DNA of 64,000 bases, taken from NCBI RefSeq assembly GCF_021390595.1, contig NZ_JAJEJR010000002.1, positions 2,294,001-2,358,000 on the forward strand, written 5' to 3'. Shown piece after piece: positions 47,288 to 57,979 of the stretch. This DNA is from Paraburkholderia sp. HP33-1 (GTDB taxonomy: Bacteria > Pseudomonadota > Gammaproteobacteria > Burkholderiales > Burkholderiaceae). Positions within the stretch are counted from its first letter, which is position 1, and the number at the start of each line of letters is the position of its first letter. Position numbers and translations under genes: made by a program. The notes beneath the pieces are model-generated. The model was not told where the DNA came from. It saw only the letters and a list, made by a program, of their open reading frames with translations, and did no database searches.

Positions 47288-48247
47288 TTACTGTGTGCCG
47301 TTCGAGCCAGGCACGAGGCCCGCCTCGCGAACCTTCGCGATCGCAGCGGTCGCCGCGGCGCGATCGGCGAACGGGCCGGCGCGCAGCAATGTCAGCGTCG
47401 AGCCGTCGGCCTGCTTCTTGTGTTCCGTATATGCGGGCACGCCGGCCGCTTTCAACTTCGCGGCCCAATTGCGCGCGCTCGCTTCGTTCGCGAATGCGCC
47501 AAGCTGCACCGCGAAACGGTTGCCCGGCGGCGAGGCCGGAGTGCCGGAGTTCGCGTCCGCGCTGGCGGCAGCCGTGTTCGTGTCGTCGTCAGTTGACTGT
47601 GACGGTGTGGCTGCGGGTGCCTTCGTCTGTTTGGCGGCGGCAGCAGGTGCGGTGTTCGCTGCGAGAGACTCGGCTTGCGGCTTCGCGGCGGATTTGGGAG
47701 CAGCGGCGGTCGCGGTGCCGGTTGCGGCGGACGGGGTCGTGCCCTGTTTCGCTGCGGTCGGTTGAGTCGATTGGGCGGGCTTCGCGGTGGTGGCCGAGGC
47801 CGCTGCCGTCGTCGCTGCAGCGGCCGCCGCGGTCGTTGCCGGCGCGAGGCTGGACGCGGCGACGCCCGTGTCGGCTGCCGGCGGATTGTCCGGCGCGACG
47901 CCGGCTTGCACGTCTTCGTTGGCGGTGGATTTGGCGAGCTTCGGCGCGGGCCGGCTCGGAATGTCGATCGAGATGTCGTCGGTGACGGGCTTGGGATGCG
48001 AATCCAGCACCATCGGCAGGATGACGACCGCCGCGACGACCAGTGCGATTGCGCCGACGAGCCGGCGACGCGCGCGCTGCTTTTCCGGCAGCGTGGGGTC
48101 AAGCAGCATGGCATCTGCATCGACGGTGCGCTCAGTGCGGCGGGTGCGCCGCTCGACGCGCTCACCCCGGGCGGCCCGATTGGAACTGGTGTTTGCGCCG
48201 CGCCGGCTGGGCGCGTCGTCTTTCTTGCCGAACGAGAAAATTCCCAT
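47288..48247 (-). CDS. SPOR-domain protein (DedD-like)
   Basis: 319 residues. A basic cytoplasmic N-terminus (about 1-60), one transmembrane helix (about 63-83, LVGAIALVVAAVVILPMVLD), a long Ala/Thr/Pro-rich periplasmic linker, and a C-terminal SPOR domain (about 243-315: RFAVQLGAFANEASARNWAAKL, GSTLTLLRAGPFADRAAATAAIAK). SPOR domains bind denuded septal peptidoglycan, so it is probably a divisome accessory protein. Between folC and cvpA, the conserved folC-dedD-cvpA-purF order. Confidence 0.9.
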   Translation of the reverse strand: MGIFSFGKKDDAPSRRGANTSSNRAARGERVERRTRRTERTVDADAMLLDPTLPEKQRARRRLVGAIALVVAAVVILPMVLDSHPKPVTDDISIDIPSRPAPKLAKSTANEDVQAGVAPDNPPAADTGVAASSLAPATTAAAAAATTAAASATTAKPAQSTQPTAAKQGTTPSAATGTATAAAPKSAAKPQAESLAANTAPAAAAKQTKAPAATPSQSTDDDTNTAAASADANSGTPASPPGNRFAVQLGAFANEASARNWAAKLKAAGVPAYTEHKKQADGSTLTLLRAGPFADRAAATAAIAKVREAGLVPGSNGTQ

Positions 48248-48276
48248 GAATCGCTTGGTTCGAGCCTGGCGCCCGC

Positions 48277-49587
48277 TCAGTGTTGCTGCGATTTCCGGTA
48301 GGCCATCACACCCGCTACCGTATAGAAACTGCCGAAAACCACGATTCTATCATTCTCTGACGCGCGTTTTAGCGCGTCCTGGAAAGCCTGTGCCGGCGTC
48401 GCATAACGCGTGACGCTGCTGTCGGCGCTGTCTTCCACACCCAGCTCGCGCAACGCGGTTTCCAGCTGCTGTGCGGACGCGGCGCGCGGAGTCGGCAGAT
48501 CGGTCACGCACCAATGATCGATTTCGCCCTTCAGATGATTGAGGATGCCGGCGATGTCCTTGTCGCGCATCGCGCCGAACACGGCGTACGTGTACGGGAA
48601 AAAGCCCATGTTGCCGAGATTCTGTCCGAGCACCGCGGCCGCATGCGGATTGTGGCCGACGTCGAGCACGATGGACGGTTTGCCCGGCAACACCTGGAAA
48701 CGGCCCGGCAGATCCACGTTGGCGATGCCGAGCCGAATATCCTGCGCCGACACCGGCAGACGGTCTCGCAACGCTTCGAGCCCGGCCAGCGCCGCCGACG
48801 TGTTGATCAGCTGATTCGCGCCGCGCAGCGACGGATACGCGAGCGCCGAGCGCCGCAGCGTCGGGCCGACGTAACTCCACTGCTGGCGCTCGCTGCCGGC
48901 CTGACCTTCGTAACGGAAATCGCGGCCGAACAGCCACAATTGCGCGCCGATCTTTTCCGCGTGATCGATCAGCGATTGCGGCGGCATCGGGTCCGCGCAG
49001 ATCGCCGGCTTGCCGGGGCGGAAAATACCGGCCTTTTCGAACGCGATTTTTTCGCGCGTGTCGCCGAGGTAGTCGGTGTGATCGAGATCGATGCTCGTGA
49101 TGATCGCGCAATCGGTATCGACGACATTAACCGCGTCGAGACGGCCGCCGAGGCCGACTTCGAAAATCACCGCGTCGAGGCCGCGCGACGCGAACAGGCT
49201 CATGATCGCGAGCGTCGTGAATTCGAAATAGGTCAGCGTAACCGGTTTGGCGAGGCTCAGGCGCGCGGCTTCGACGGCTTCGAAGTGCGGCAGCAGATCG
49301 GCGTCACTTGCCATCGCGCCGTTGATGCGCGCGCGCTCGTTGAACGACAGCAGATGCGGCGATGTGTGGCAGCCGACCGTATAGCCCGCGCGCAGCAGGA
49401 TCGCTTCGAGAATCGCGCAGGTCGAGCCTTTGCCGTTCGTGCCGCCGACCGTGATGATCGGACAGGCGAACGACAGCTGCATCGCGTCGCGTACCTGGGA
49501 GATGCGGTCCAAACCCATGTCGATGCCGACCGGATGCGCGGATTCAAGGTGCGTGAGCCACGCGTCGAGGGTGGGGAATGTCGTCAT
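48277..49587 (-). CDS. folC: bifunctional dihydrofolate/tetrahydrofolate synthase (folylpolyglutamate synthase)
   Basis: Adds glutamate to dihydropteroate and to folates. 436 residues. P-loop GTNGKGST (49-56), then SPHLLSFNERARING, EVGLGGRLDAVN, SIDLDHTDYLG and the C-terminal domain with VLDVGHNPHA. It lies downstream of accD, separated by 233 bases that contain a hairpin, and upstream of the SPOR gene. Confidence 0.96.
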   Translation of the reverse strand: MTTFPTLDAWLTHLESAHPVGIDMGLDRISQVRDAMQLSFACPIITVGGTNGKGSTCAILEAILLRAGYTVGCHTSPHLLSFNERARINGAMASDADLLPHFEAVEAARLSLAKPVTLTYFEFTTLAIMSLFASRGLDAVIFEVGLGGRLDAVNVVDTDCAIITSIDLDHTDYLGDTREKIAFEKAGIFRPGKPAICADPMPPQSLIDHAEKIGAQLWLFGRDFRYEGQAGSERQQWSYVGPTLRRSALAYPSLRGANQLINTSAALAGLEALRDRLPVSAQDIRLGIANVDLPGRFQVLPGKPSIVLDVGHNPHAAAVLGQNLGNMGFFPYTYAVFGAMRDKDIAGILNHLKGEIDHWCVTDLPTPRAASAQQLETALRELGVEDSADSSVTRYATPAQAFQDALKRASENDRIVVFGSFYTVAGVMAYRKSQQH

Positions 49588-49761
49588 CGGGTGAATCTTG
49601 AGTGAGTCGCGGAGGTTCGGTTCTGCTGTGCTGCGGGCGGTGCTGGTCAGGAGCGGAAGACGCCGCGCGGTTTATGCGCACAAACCCGCACCTTCAGCCG
49701 CATCAGCTTCGGTTTCAACCGCTGCCGCATCGCAGGCGACCGTAATTATCCCGGAAATGAC

Positions 49762-49798
49762 AGCGCGCCGCTTGATTGCTCACGCGGCGCGCTATTTT
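49762..49798. terminator. strong hairpin between accD and folC
   Basis: Perfect 10-bp stem AGCGCGCCGC (49762-49771) with GCGGCGCGCT (49784-49793). ATTTTT follows on the plus strand; on the minus strand, the direction of accD, the downstream run is weaker (TGTCATTTCC). Probably attenuates read-through from accD into folC. Confidence 0.55.
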
Positions 49799-49820
49799 TG
49801 ATTGCTTGTCTGCCCGGCTT

Positions 49821-50693
49821 TTACGCGACCGCGTCCGCCGGTTGATGGCTCAGCAGCGCCAGCAATTGCGCGATTTCCTCGCGCAGCTTGCGACGGTCGA
49901 CGATCATGTCGACCGCGCCCTTCTGCAGCAGGAACTCGGCGCGCTGGAAGCCTTCCGGCAGTTTCTCGCGCACGGTCTGTTCGATCACGCGCGGCCCGGC
50001 AAAGCCGATCAGCGCCTTCGGCTCGGCGATCACGACGTCGCCGAGGAACGCGAAACTCGCGGACACGCCGCCCATGGTCGGGTCGGTCAGCACCGAGATG
50101 AACGGCAGCTTGGCTTCGGCCAGCTTCGTGAGCATCGCGGTGGTCTTCGCCATCTGCATCAGCGATAGCAGGCTCTCCTGCATCCGTGCGCCGCCCGAAG
50201 CGGTAAAGCAGATGAACGGCACTTTCTGTTCGAGCGCGTTCTGCGCGCCGCGCGCGAAACGCTCGCCGACCACCGAACCCATCGAGCCGCCCATGAACGA
50301 GAACTCGAAGTTCGCCACGACGACCGGCAGCGTGTGAATCGCGCCGCCCATCACGACCATTGCATCGGTCTCGTCGGTTTCGTCCATCGCCTCTTTCAGG
50401 CGCTCGGGGTACTTGCGGCTATCTTTGAACTTCAGCGCGTCGACCGGAACGATTTCCTGGCCGATTTCGTAGCGGCCTTCCGGATCGAGCAGGCTGTCGA
50501 GCCGCTCACGCGCGCCGATGCGCATGTGATGGTCGCACTTCGGGCAAACATGCAGATTGGCCTCGACGTCGTTGCGATACAGCACGGCTTCGCACGATGG
50601 GCACTTGATCCACAGGCCTTCCGGAATTCCCTTGCGGTTCTTCGGGTCGGTTTGTTTGATTTTTGGCGGCAGCAGCTTATCAAGCCAGCTCAT
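49821..50693 (-). CDS. accD: acetyl-CoA carboxylase carboxyltransferase subunit beta
   Basis: Beta subunit of the carboxyltransferase that makes malonyl-CoA, the first step of fatty-acid synthesis. 290 residues. An N-terminal zinc ribbon with C31, C34, C50 and C53 is followed by the crotonase-like domain with [28 protein letters not shown] and [13 protein letters not shown]. It lies directly downstream of trpA (78 bases), the common Burkholderiales order. Confidence 0.97.
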   Translation of the reverse strand: MSWLDKLLPPKIKQTDPKNRKGIPEGLWIKCPSCEAVLYRNDVEANLHVCPKCDHHMRIGARERLDSLLDPEGRYEIGQEIVPVDALKFKDSRKYPERLKEAMDETDETDAMVVMGGAIHTLPVVVANFEFSFMGGSMGSVVGERFARGAQNALEQKVPFICFTASGGARMQESLLSLMQMAKTTAMLTKLAEAKLPFISVLTDPTMGGVSASFAFLGDVVIAEPKALIGFAGPRVIEQTVREKLPEGFQRAEFLLQKGAVDMIVDRRKLREEIAQLLALLSHQPADAVA

Positions 50694-50771
50694 AGGGAAT
50701 CCTTCTGGGTCAGCAGTCGCGCGAACGGCGGGACAAGCCCGCCGCTCACGTTACCGCGACAAAAATAACTG

Positions 50772-51584
50772 TTATCGGGCAGTCGCGACGCTATCGAGCG
50801 CCTCGCGCACTTCGGCGACGAAACGCGTGAGCGTCTCGGCAGCGGCGTCGGGCGCTGCCTGTTCGAGCAATTGGACGATACGGCTGCCGATCACGACGGC
50901 GTCGGCCACCTCGCCCACTGCGCGCGCCGTTTGCGCGTCGCGAATGCCGAAACCGACGCCCACCGGCAGGGGGACGCGCGACTTGATGGCCGGGATTTTA
51001 CTCGCGATGCTGGAAACGTCCAGATTTGCCGCGCCGGTGACCCCTTTAAGCGACACATAGTAGACGTAGCCGCTGGCGATCCGGCCGACTTCGGCGATAC
51101 GTTCGTCGGTAGAAGTCGGCGCGAGCAGAAATATCGGATCGATGCCGGCAGCTTGCATCTGTTGCGCGAAGTTAGCGCACTCTTCAGGCGGATAATCGAC
51201 CACCAGCACGCCATCGACACCCGCTTCCTTCGCGGCTTTCGCGAAGGCCTCGGCGCCCATCCGTTCGATCGGATTGGCATAGCCCATCAGCACGACCGGG
51301 GTTTTGTCGTCGGTTTCCCGGAAGCGTTTGACGTCTGCCAGCACGTGGCGCAGCGACACTCCCCGCGCGAGCGCGCGTTCGGACGACTGCTGGATCACCG
51401 GGCCGTCGGCCATCGGGTCGGAAAACGGTACGCCCAGTTCGATCACATCCGCGCCGCCGGCGGCGAGCGCGTGCATGAATTCGACCGTGCGAGCCGGGTC
51501 CGGGTCGCCAGCGGTCATGAACGGAATCAAGCCTTTCTTACCTTGGGCGGACAGCGCGGCAAACGTGTTCTTGATACGGGACAT
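50772..51584 (-). CDS. trpA: tryptophan synthase alpha subunit
   Basis: Splits indole-3-glycerol phosphate and passes indole to TrpB. 270 residues, normal length. Visible: [13 protein letters not shown] with the catalytic region, [17 protein letters not shown] with the catalytic Asp, and [10 protein letters not shown]. Separated from trpB by an orphan DNA methyltransferase gene; trpB and trpA are usually adjacent in other bacteria. Confidence 0.97.
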   Translation of the reverse strand: MSRIKNTFAALSAQGKKGLIPFMTAGDPDPARTVEFMHALAAGGADVIELGVPFSDPMADGPVIQQSSERALARGVSLRHVLADVKRFRETDDKTPVVLMGYANPIERMGAEAFAKAAKEAGVDGVLVVDYPPEECANFAQQMQAAGIDPIFLLAPTSTDERIAEVGRIASGYVYYVSLKGVTGAANLDVSSIASKIPAIKSRVPLPVGVGFGIRDAQTARAVGEVADAVVIGSRIVQLLEQAAPDAAAETLTRFVAEVREALDSVATAR

Positions 51585-51664
51585 GGAAGTATTCTCGAGT
51601 TAGGGCTACTGCGCGCTGATCGAAGCATGCTTTTCAGCGCACTTAGCGGCGCGTTTCACGCTTT

Positions 51665-52579
51665 TCACTGCACTTCGGTCGACTGTTGCACTTTCGGCTT
51701 AGCTCGGGTCCGGCGCGGCGCAGCAGGCGTAGCGGCGACGCTGACGCGCTCGCGCGCTATCGCGCAATAGCTCTCGTTGATCTCATAGCCGACGAATTCG
51801 CGCTGATGACGAACGCAAGCGACCGCGGTAGTGCCGCTGCCCATGAACGGGTCGAGCACCCGACCGCCCTTCGGGCAGCTGGACAGCACCATTCGCTCGA
51901 CGATTTCCAGCGGTTTCTGGGTCGGGTGCGCGACGCGCTCGGCATGCTGCCGATGCAGACGCGAGACCGACCAGACATCCTTCGGATTATAGCCAAGCTC
52001 CAACCACTTGCTTCCCTCGAACAACTTACGCGAACGCGCCTTCTTCGTGACTGCATCGTACGGAATGCGGACGGGATCGAGATCGAAGAAATAGTCCTTC
52101 GACACCGCGAAGAAACCGATGTTGTCGTGCACCGACGTGAAGCGGCGCGTGGTGCCGCCCATACTCGGTACGCGCCGGTCCCAGATGATCTCGTTGACCA
52201 TCACGAGTTTGGTCTTCAGGAAACTGAAGATTTCCGGCGCGTACTGCCAGGTGCAGAAAATGTAGAGCGAACCCGTCGGCTTGAGCTTCGGGACAGCGAG
52301 CTCGAGCCAGCCACGCGTCCAGACGAGAAATTCCTCGCCCGTGCGCATGTCCGAGTCGTTGCCGTAGTCCTTCCCCAGCCCATAGGGCGGATCACAGACG
52401 ATCAGGTCGATCGACCCGTCGGGAATGTTCGCTACATCGGTCAGAAAATCGCGGTTCAACAGCTGAATGCCGGCCGGCACCTGCGCCACCAACGGTGCAG
52501 ATGCCACGGCCGCCGATACCTCGGCGTCCGGATTCACGGTTTCAATCGCAGGCTGCGGCTCGTCGAACTCGTCGCGCAT
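51665..52579 (-). CDS. orphan beta-class DNA (adenine-N6/cytosine-N4) methyltransferase
   Basis: 304 residues. The motif order puts catalytic motif IV (DPPYGLGKDY, residues 63-72) before the AdoMet-binding motif I (DPFMGSGTTAVAC, near 240), which is the beta class. HPTQKPLEIVERMV precedes motif I, as in CcrM-like enzymes. The target-recognition part lies between (about 110-220). No restriction gene is near, so it is probably a regulatory or housekeeping methylase. The frame extends to 52831 within trpB; the ATG at 52579, 9 bases after trpB, is chosen. The recognition sequence cannot be read from the gene. Confidence 0.88.
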   Translation of the reverse strand: MRDEFDEPQPAIETVNPDAEVSAAVASAPLVAQVPAGIQLLNRDFLTDVANIPDGSIDLIVCDPPYGLGKDYGNDSDMRTGEEFLVWTRGWLELAVPKLKPTGSLYIFCTWQYAPEIFSFLKTKLVMVNEIIWDRRVPSMGGTTRRFTSVHDNIGFFAVSKDYFFDLDPVRIPYDAVTKKARSRKLFEGSKWLELGYNPKDVWSVSRLHRQHAERVAHPTQKPLEIVERMVLSSCPKGGRVLDPFMGSGTTAVACVRHQREFVGYEINESYCAIARERVSVAATPAAPRRTRAKPKVQQSTEVQ

Positions 52580-52587
52580 CGTCGGGC

Positions 52588-53790
52588 TCAGAACTGGATA
52601 CCCGATCGCTCGGCGACCGTGTGCATGTCCTTGTCGCCGCGGCCCGACAGGTTGACCAGCAGAATCTTGTCTTTCGACAAGGTCGGCGCGAGCTTCGTCG
52701 CATAGGCGAGCGCGTGGCTCGACTCCAACGCGGGAATGATGCCCTCGATGCGACAGCAATCGTGGAATGCTTTCAGCGCTTCTTCGTCGGTGATGCCGAC
52801 ATATTGCGCGCGATTGCTTTCTTTTAGCCATGCGTGCTCGGGACCGACACCCGGGTAGTCGAGGCCCGCCGACACCGAATGCGTCTCGATGATCTGGCCG
52901 TCTTCGTCCTGCAGCAGATACGTACGGTTGCCGTGCAGTACACCCGGGCTACCGGCGATCAGCGAGGCCGCGTGACGACCCGTTTCGATGCCGTCGCCGG
53001 CCGCTTCGACGCCGATCAACTGCACCGAACTGTCTTCGATGTACGGATAAAAAATACCCATCGCATTCGAACCGCCACCCACACACGCGATCACGGCATC
53101 CGGCTGGCGACCGGCGAGTTCGGGCATCTGCACGCGGCATTCGTCGCCGATCACGCGCTGGAAGTCGCGCACCATCATCGGATACGGATGCGGACCCGCG
53201 ACCGTGCCGATGATATAGAAGGTGTTTTCGACGTTGGTGACCCAGTCGCGCATCGCTTCGTTCAGTGCGTCCTTCAGCGTGCGCGAGCCCGATTCGACCG
53301 GCACGACGGTTGCCCCGAGCAGCTTCATGCGATAAAGGTTTGCAGCCTGGCGGCGCACGTCTTCCGCGCCCATATAGACCACGCATTCCATGCCGAAGCG
53401 CGCCGCGATCGTCGCGGTGGCCACGCCGTGCTGTCCGGCACCGGTTTCCGCGATCACGCGCGGCTTGCCCATGCGCTTTGCGAGCAGCGCCTGGCCGATC
53501 ACATTGTTGATCTTGTGTGCGCCGGTGTGATTCAGGTCTTCACGCTTCAGATAAATCTGTGCGCCGCCGAGCAATTCGCTCCAGCGGTGTGCGTGATAAA
53601 TCGGGGAGGGCCGACCCACGAAATGCTTCAGTTCGCGCTCGTATTCGGCGACGAATTCCGGGTCTTTCTGATATTTCTCGTACGCTTCGCGCAGCTCGTC
53701 GAGCGCGGAAAACAGCGTTTCAGCGACGAACACGCCGCCAAACTGGCCAAAGTGGCCTCTTTCGTCAGGCAAGTTGTACATGGTGATCAC
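52588..53790 (-). CDS. trpB: tryptophan synthase beta subunit
   Basis: PLP enzyme joining indole and serine. 400 residues. PLP lysine K93 in [18 protein letters not shown] near residue 60, and the glycine-rich phosphate loop [10 protein letters not shown] are seen. It follows trpF with 51 bases between and precedes the methyltransferase gene. Confidence 0.98.
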   Translation of the reverse strand: MITMYNLPDERGHFGQFGGVFVAETLFSALDELREAYEKYQKDPEFVAEYERELKHFVGRPSPIYHAHRWSELLGGAQIYLKREDLNHTGAHKINNVIGQALLAKRMGKPRVIAETGAGQHGVATATIAARFGMECVVYMGAEDVRRQAANLYRMKLLGATVVPVESGSRTLKDALNEAMRDWVTNVENTFYIIGTVAGPHPYPMMVRDFQRVIGDECRVQMPELAGRQPDAVIACVGGGSNAMGIFYPYIEDSSVQLIGVEAAGDGIETGRHAASLIAGSPGVLHGNRTYLLQDEDGQIIETHSVSAGLDYPGVGPEHAWLKESNRAQYVGITDEEALKAFHDCCRIEGIIPALESSHALAYATKLAPTLSKDKILLVNLSGRGDKDMHTVAERSGIQF

Positions 53791-53841
53791 TCTTCTCAGG
53801 ACGGCTCGCGGCTTTCATCGGAAAGCACCCGCGAGCCTGAA

Positions 53842-54552
53842 TCATTCGGCGTCCGCGGCGCGCACCGCGCGTACGAACGCAGCCATCCGGGCGTGATCCT
53901 TCACGCCCCGGGCGCCCGGTACTTCGATGCCGCTCGAGACATCGACCGCGTACGGGCGCACGCGATGGATCGCATCACTGACGTTTTGCGCGTTCAACCC
54001 ACCACTCAAAACGGCCCGATGCGCGAGCTCTGCTGGAATAAGTGACCAATCGAAGACCTTTCCACCGCCGCCGTAGCCTTCGACATGGGTGTCGAACAGA
54101 AGACCACTGGCTGCTGAATAGTTGAAAGCTGATTTTACCAAATCGGCCGGTCGAGTATCCGCCGCAACCCGCAACGCCCGCAACCAAGGCAAACCCGCAA
54201 CGCCGGCGAGCGTCTCGCACTGCTCCGGCGTCTCATCGCCGTGAAACTGCAACAACGTCAGGTTCACGTTGCTCGCGACTTCATGGACCCAATCGGGCGT
54301 CGCATTGACGAACAGACCGACGACCGACACGAATGGCGGCACGTCGTGCACGAGCTCGACCGCTTGCGCGACGCTCACGGAGCGCGGGCTCGGCGGATAG
54401 AACACGAGGCCGATCGCGTCGGCGCCGAGGTTGATTGCGTGGGCGATGTCGGCGGGTTTCGACAGTCCGCACAGCTTGATGCGCGTGCGATGCGGCACGC
54501 TTTGCCGGGCGGTGGCGTCGGCCTGGTTGGCGGGGTTTTCTGCTGCTTTCAT
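53842..54552 (-). CDS. trpF: phosphoribosylanthranilate isomerase
   Basis: Third step of the tryptophan branch. 236 residues including a 28-residue N-terminal lead before [13 protein letters not shown], which holds the catalytic Cys. [26 protein letters not shown] with the catalytic Asp, and VLSGGL follow. The frame is open to 54585; I choose the ATG at 54552 because it overlaps the truA stop as ATGA with GGAAAT upstream. It heads trpF-trpB-methylase-trpA-accD. Confidence 0.95.
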   Translation of the reverse strand: MKAAENPANQADATARQSVPHRTRIKLCGLSKPADIAHAINLGADAIGLVFYPPSPRSVSVAQAVELVHDVPPFVSVVGLFVNATPDWVHEVASNVNLTLLQFHGDETPEQCETLAGVAGLPWLRALRVAADTRPADLVKSAFNYSAASGLLFDTHVEGYGGGGKVFDWSLIPAELAHRAVLSGGLNAQNVSDAIHRVRPYAVDVSSGIEVPGARGVKDHARMAAFVRAVRAADAE

Positions 54553-55361
54553 ATTTCCGGTTGCTCGGTCCATACGCTGCTCCACGGCACGCTGCCCGTC
54601 GCAGGGTCGGGCACGCCGAATTGCTCAGGATAGCCCACTTGCGCGAGATACAAGCCGTCGGGCATGAAGGTCGGCGCCGCGCAATCGCGGCTGCGGCTCG
54701 CGAGTACGTCGGCCATCCACGCGGCCGGGCGGCGGCCGCTGCCAATTTCGATCAGACAGCCCATCACGTTGCGCACCATATGGTGCAGGAACGCGTTCGC
54801 GCGAAAGCGGAAATGCACGAAGTTGCCTTGCCGTTTGACGTCGATCTGATACAGATGCTTGAACGGCGTTTTCGACTGGCATTGCGACGACCGGAACGCC
54901 GAAAAGTCGTGCTCGCCGATCAGGTGCTCGGCGGCCGAGCGCATTGCGTCGACGTCGAGCGGCGTGTGCACCCAGCCGGCGCGCGTCGTGAGCATCGGCG
55001 AGCGCACCGGATTTATGTACAGCACGTAGTAGTAGGTCCGTTCGAACGCCGAGAAACGCGCGTGGAAGTCGTCGGGCATCGGCTTGGCCCACTGCACGCC
55101 GATCGTCTTCGGCAGGAACGCGTTCGGGCCGCGCACCCAGGAGATATCGACGCGATCGAGTTCAGTGTCGAAATGCACGACCTGTCCGAGGCCGTGCACA
55201 CCGCGGTCGGTGCGGCCAGCAACGACCGTCTGCACGGGCGTGCGCGCGAATTCGCGCAGCGCCCGTTCGAGCTCGTCCTGCACCGTGTTGCCATGCGGTT
55301 GCGACTGCCAGCCGGCGAACGCCGCGCCGTCGTACTGCACGCCTAATGCAATGCGCTTCAC
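54549..55361 (-). CDS. truA: tRNA pseudouridine(38-40) synthase
   Basis: Makes pseudouridine at positions 38-40 of the tRNA anticodon stem. 270 residues. Catalytic D52 in [14 protein letters not shown]; later [14 protein letters not shown] and [17 protein letters not shown] overlaps on both sides couple it to fimV upstream and trpF downstream. Confidence 0.97.
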   Translation of the reverse strand: MKRIALGVQYDGAAFAGWQSQPHGNTVQDELERALREFARTPVQTVVAGRTDRGVHGLGQVVHFDTELDRVDISWVRGPNAFLPKTIGVQWAKPMPDDFHARFSAFERTYYYVLYINPVRSPMLTTRAGWVHTPLDVDAMRSAAEHLIGEHDFSAFRSSQCQSKTPFKHLYQIDVKRQGNFVHFRFRANAFLHHMVRNVMGCLIEIGSGRRPAAWMADVLASRSRDCAAPTFMPDGLYLAQVGYPEQFGVPDPATGSVPWSSVWTEQPEI

Positions 55362-57841
55362 GACAGCGGTGCGAGAGTCGAAAGCAACGCGCGGGCTTCG
55401 GTGCGCGTAGCTGGATCGTTCGCTTCGATCACTTCGTTGATGAGCGCGCGGGCGCCCGCGAGATCGCCGAGTTCGATGTACTCGGAGGCCAACTCCAGCT
55501 TGTTGCGCGCGATGCGGGCTAGATCGGCCGGCGTGAAGGCCGGCAACGGCTGGGCCGGACTCGGCGGCAGTTCGAGGTCGAAGTCGAGCTTCAGCGCGCC
55601 GAAGCCCGCCGCGCCAAGACCCGCTACGGCGCCGTGGCCTGCCGTGCCGGCGGCGATCTGGTCAGCGATGTGCGGAGCGTCGTCGTCCACGTCGTGGGCG
55701 CCGAAGGCCTGCTGCGCGGTCGTGTCCGGCGATGCGCCCGGCTGCGTCGACAGCGATGTGGAACGCTCCGCGTCGCTGATGGCGGGCACTTCGATGCGCG
55801 GCGGCAGCGGCATGTTCAGGCTGCTGAACGCGTCGACGGCGTCGCGCGGGAATTCGGTCGGTGCGGACGGCTCGGCTTGCGGCGGTGCCGGGATGTCGCT
55901 GAACGGCTGACCGAACGACGCGGTGGCGTGCGGTTCGATCTGGTGTTGCGTGAAATCGATCACTGGAGGTGGAACGTTTAGGAGAGTCTGCGGTTCGGCC
56001 GTCGCGGTGTGCGGTTCGGTCGAGGGTGTTTCTGTTGAGCTTGGGGTCGCGGTTGTAGTGGTGTCTGCCGCTTCATCTGCCGTCGGGCCTTCTGTGGATT
56101 CGTCGTCCCATTGCAGACGATGCGCGTGCTCGTCCTGCGTTTCGCCGGTGACCGGCTCGAGCGGTCCCAGCGGCAACGCTTCGGCGCCGAGTTCTGCCGC
56201 GGCGGCAAGATTGGCGGCTGTAGCAGCGGCGCGCAGGGTTTCATCGTGAGTCGGGGTGACTGCCGGTGATTCAGTGGACGGTTCGCTTGCGCTGGACAGC
56301 GGGATGTCGGCGAGTGGGGCCGTCGGTGCAATGGGTTCAGGAGTGTCCGGTTGTGCTGGGTGGCCTGCTTGCAGTGCCTCCTGTTCCGCAGCCGCGCGCT
56401 CGGCTGCGATGCGCTCCGCCTCTGCGCGTTCCGCTTCCGCACGTTCCGCCGCGACACGTGCCGCTTCCTGCTCGGCTGCTGCGCGTTCCGCTGCCGCCTT
56501 CTCCTCGGCCGCTGCTCGTTCTGATTCGGCCTGCTCCGCTGCTGCCTGTTCGGCTGCCGCGCGTTCCGCTGCGGCTTGCTCTGCCGCCGTACGCTCTGCT
56601 GCCGCAGCCGCCTGCTGTGCAGCCTCGTGATTTCGCGCGTCCGATCCTTCCGTGACCGCCGCCGGCCCGGACGCCGATCTGGCCATATCGGCATCAGATG
56701 CCTCGGCAGCGCGCGCCGTGGCCTCCTTTTCGCGCTTGCGGCGACCCATGCGCAGAGCCGCGAGCAGAACGACCAGTGCCGCGCCCGCCGCCGCCGCGAT
56801 GCTCAGATCACGCTGAGACAAGCCACCTTCATTCGACGGCGACGTCGCCACGTTCGCGCGCGCCGGCGCTGCGGCCATCGTCGGCGCAGAACCACCCGCG
56901 GCCGGTTGCGCAGCGCTTGTCGGCGCGGGGCCCGAGGCGACCGGCGCCCCGCCGATACCGTGCTTCTGCAACTCCATCAGGACGCGGTTCTTCAGCGCCA
57001 GCAATTGCTGCAGACTAGACACCTGCGGATGCGGCTGCGAAGCCACCGGCGCGGCCGTTGTGGCGGTCGACGGTGCTTGTCCGGCAGGCGCACTCGCCGA
57101 CGGTTGAATCGATCCGGCCCATTCCTGCGCGCCGCTCGTCGCCACTGGCGCGGAGCCCGCCACCGGCGCGGACGAAACCACGCCGCCCGCCGCCGCGCCA
57201 ATCGATACAGCCGCGCTCGCTGCGACCGGCGCACTGGCCGTGCCGGAGACCGCAGGTGCGGCCGGTGTTGTCGTTTGAGCCGCGGCACTGGCCGCGGTCG
57301 CAACGGCCGCGTTCACCTGCGCGACAGCGCTCGCCGTGCTAGCCGCCGCCGCGGCTGGCACCGCCGTCGATGTGGAAGCGGGCGTAACCACCGTAGACTC
57401 CGACGCCCCCGCCGCCGCCCCAGCCGACGAAGCCGCCAACGCCCCCGACGCATCGAGCGCCGGCACGATCAATACCGCGCCCACCCGCAGCCGGCTCGGA
57501 TCGTGATTCATGAACGCCGCCGGATTCGTGTCGAACAATGCGCGCGTTGCGCGCACGAGTACCGCCCGGTCGTGCGACAGCGTGATAGCGATCGCGACAT
57601 CGTTCAGTGACTGTCCAGCGTGTACCGTGTACCGACTGCCTGCGACGACAGCCACGGCAGCGGAAGCGGCATCCGGCGCGCTCGCGATACTGACCGGCGC
57701 GGCGAGCGAATTGCCTGCGCCACCGCCGAGCAGCGCGAGGGCGAAAGCGGCACCTGCGGCCATCGCCGCCGGACGGCTCCGGAATCGCCCCTTATCGTGA
57801 CGAATGGACATAGCCCGAAGAGCGGAGCGTCGAAAGTTCAT
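55358..57841 (-). CDS. fimV: FimV/HubP-like polar hub protein
   Basis: 827 residues. A signal peptide/anchor is followed by a LysM-like region ([18 protein letters not shown], about residues 65-125), a long Ala/Ser/Thr/Pro linker, one transmembrane helix (about 340-362, ending RMGRRKREK), a Glu/Ala coiled-coil stretch (about 405-490) and a C-terminal FimV motif ([25 protein letters not shown]). FimV proteins organise the cell pole and type IV pili. The start at 57841 (MNFRRSALR) has AGGAG upstream; the frame open to 57931 is unsupported. Coupled to truA. Confidence 0.9.
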   Translation of the reverse strand: MNFRRSALRAMSIRHDKGRFRSRPAAMAAGAAFALALLGGGAGNSLAAPVSIASAPDAASAAVAVVAGSRYTVHAGQSLNDVAIAITLSHDRAVLVRATRALFDTNPAAFMNHDPSRLRVGAVLIVPALDASGALAASSAGAAAGASESTVVTPASTSTAVPAAAAASTASAVAQVNAAVATAASAAAQTTTPAAPAVSGTASAPVAASAAVSIGAAAGGVVSSAPVAGSAPVATSGAQEWAGSIQPSASAPAGQAPSTATTAAPVASQPHPQVSSLQQLLALKNRVLMELQKHGIGGAPVASGPAPTSAAQPAAGGSAPTMAAAPARANVATSPSNEGGLSQRDLSIAAAAGAALVVLLAALRMGRRKREKEATARAAEASDADMARSASGPAAVTEGSDARNHEAAQQAAAAAERTAAEQAAAERAAAEQAAAEQAESERAAAEEKAAAERAAAEQEAARVAAERAEAERAEAERIAAERAAAEQEALQAGHPAQPDTPEPIAPTAPLADIPLSSASEPSTESPAVTPTHDETLRAAATAANLAAAAELGAEALPLGPLEPVTGETQDEHAHRLQWDDESTEGPTADEAADTTTTATPSSTETPSTEPHTATAEPQTLLNVPPPVIDFTQHQIEPHATASFGQPFSDIPAPPQAEPSAPTEFPRDAVDAFSSLNMPLPPRIEVPAISDAERSTSLSTQPGASPDTTAQQAFGAHDVDDDAPHIADQIAAGTAGHGAVAGLGAAGFGALKLDFDLELPPSPAQPLPAFTPADLARIARNKLELASEYIELGDLAGARALINEVIEANDPATRTEARALLSTLAPLS
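56374..56625 (-). repeat. degenerate Ala/Glu hexapeptide repeat within fimV
   Basis: About 14 copies of an 18-base unit encoding variants of AAERAA/AAEQAA in the predicted coiled coil. Units differ at many bases, so recent slippage is unlikely except locally. Ends are approximate. Confidence 0.6.
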
Positions 57842-57914
57842 CGGGACTCCTGGCGCGTCAGCGCGCAGCCTTTTTTGCGAATGGAAAGAGACAAGATGAT
57901 CGGAGCACACAATG

Positions 57915-57942
57915 AAAAAAGCGCCGCGCAAGCGCGACGCTT
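57915..57942 (-). terminator. Rho-independent terminator of asd
   Basis: Stem AAGCGCCGCGC (57919-57929) with GCGCGACGCTT (57932-57942), one mismatch, followed on the minus strand by six T. It lies 38 bases past the asd stop and separates asd from fimV. Confidence 0.85.
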
Positions 57943-57979
57943 CTTGAGTTGTCTACGCGTCGTGAGCGCGTAGTTTACT

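Noticed and set aside
56374..56625. Tandem-repeat array as a CRISPR or VNTR candidate
   Set aside because: The repeats keep the fimV frame, encode a coiled coil, and have no spacers.
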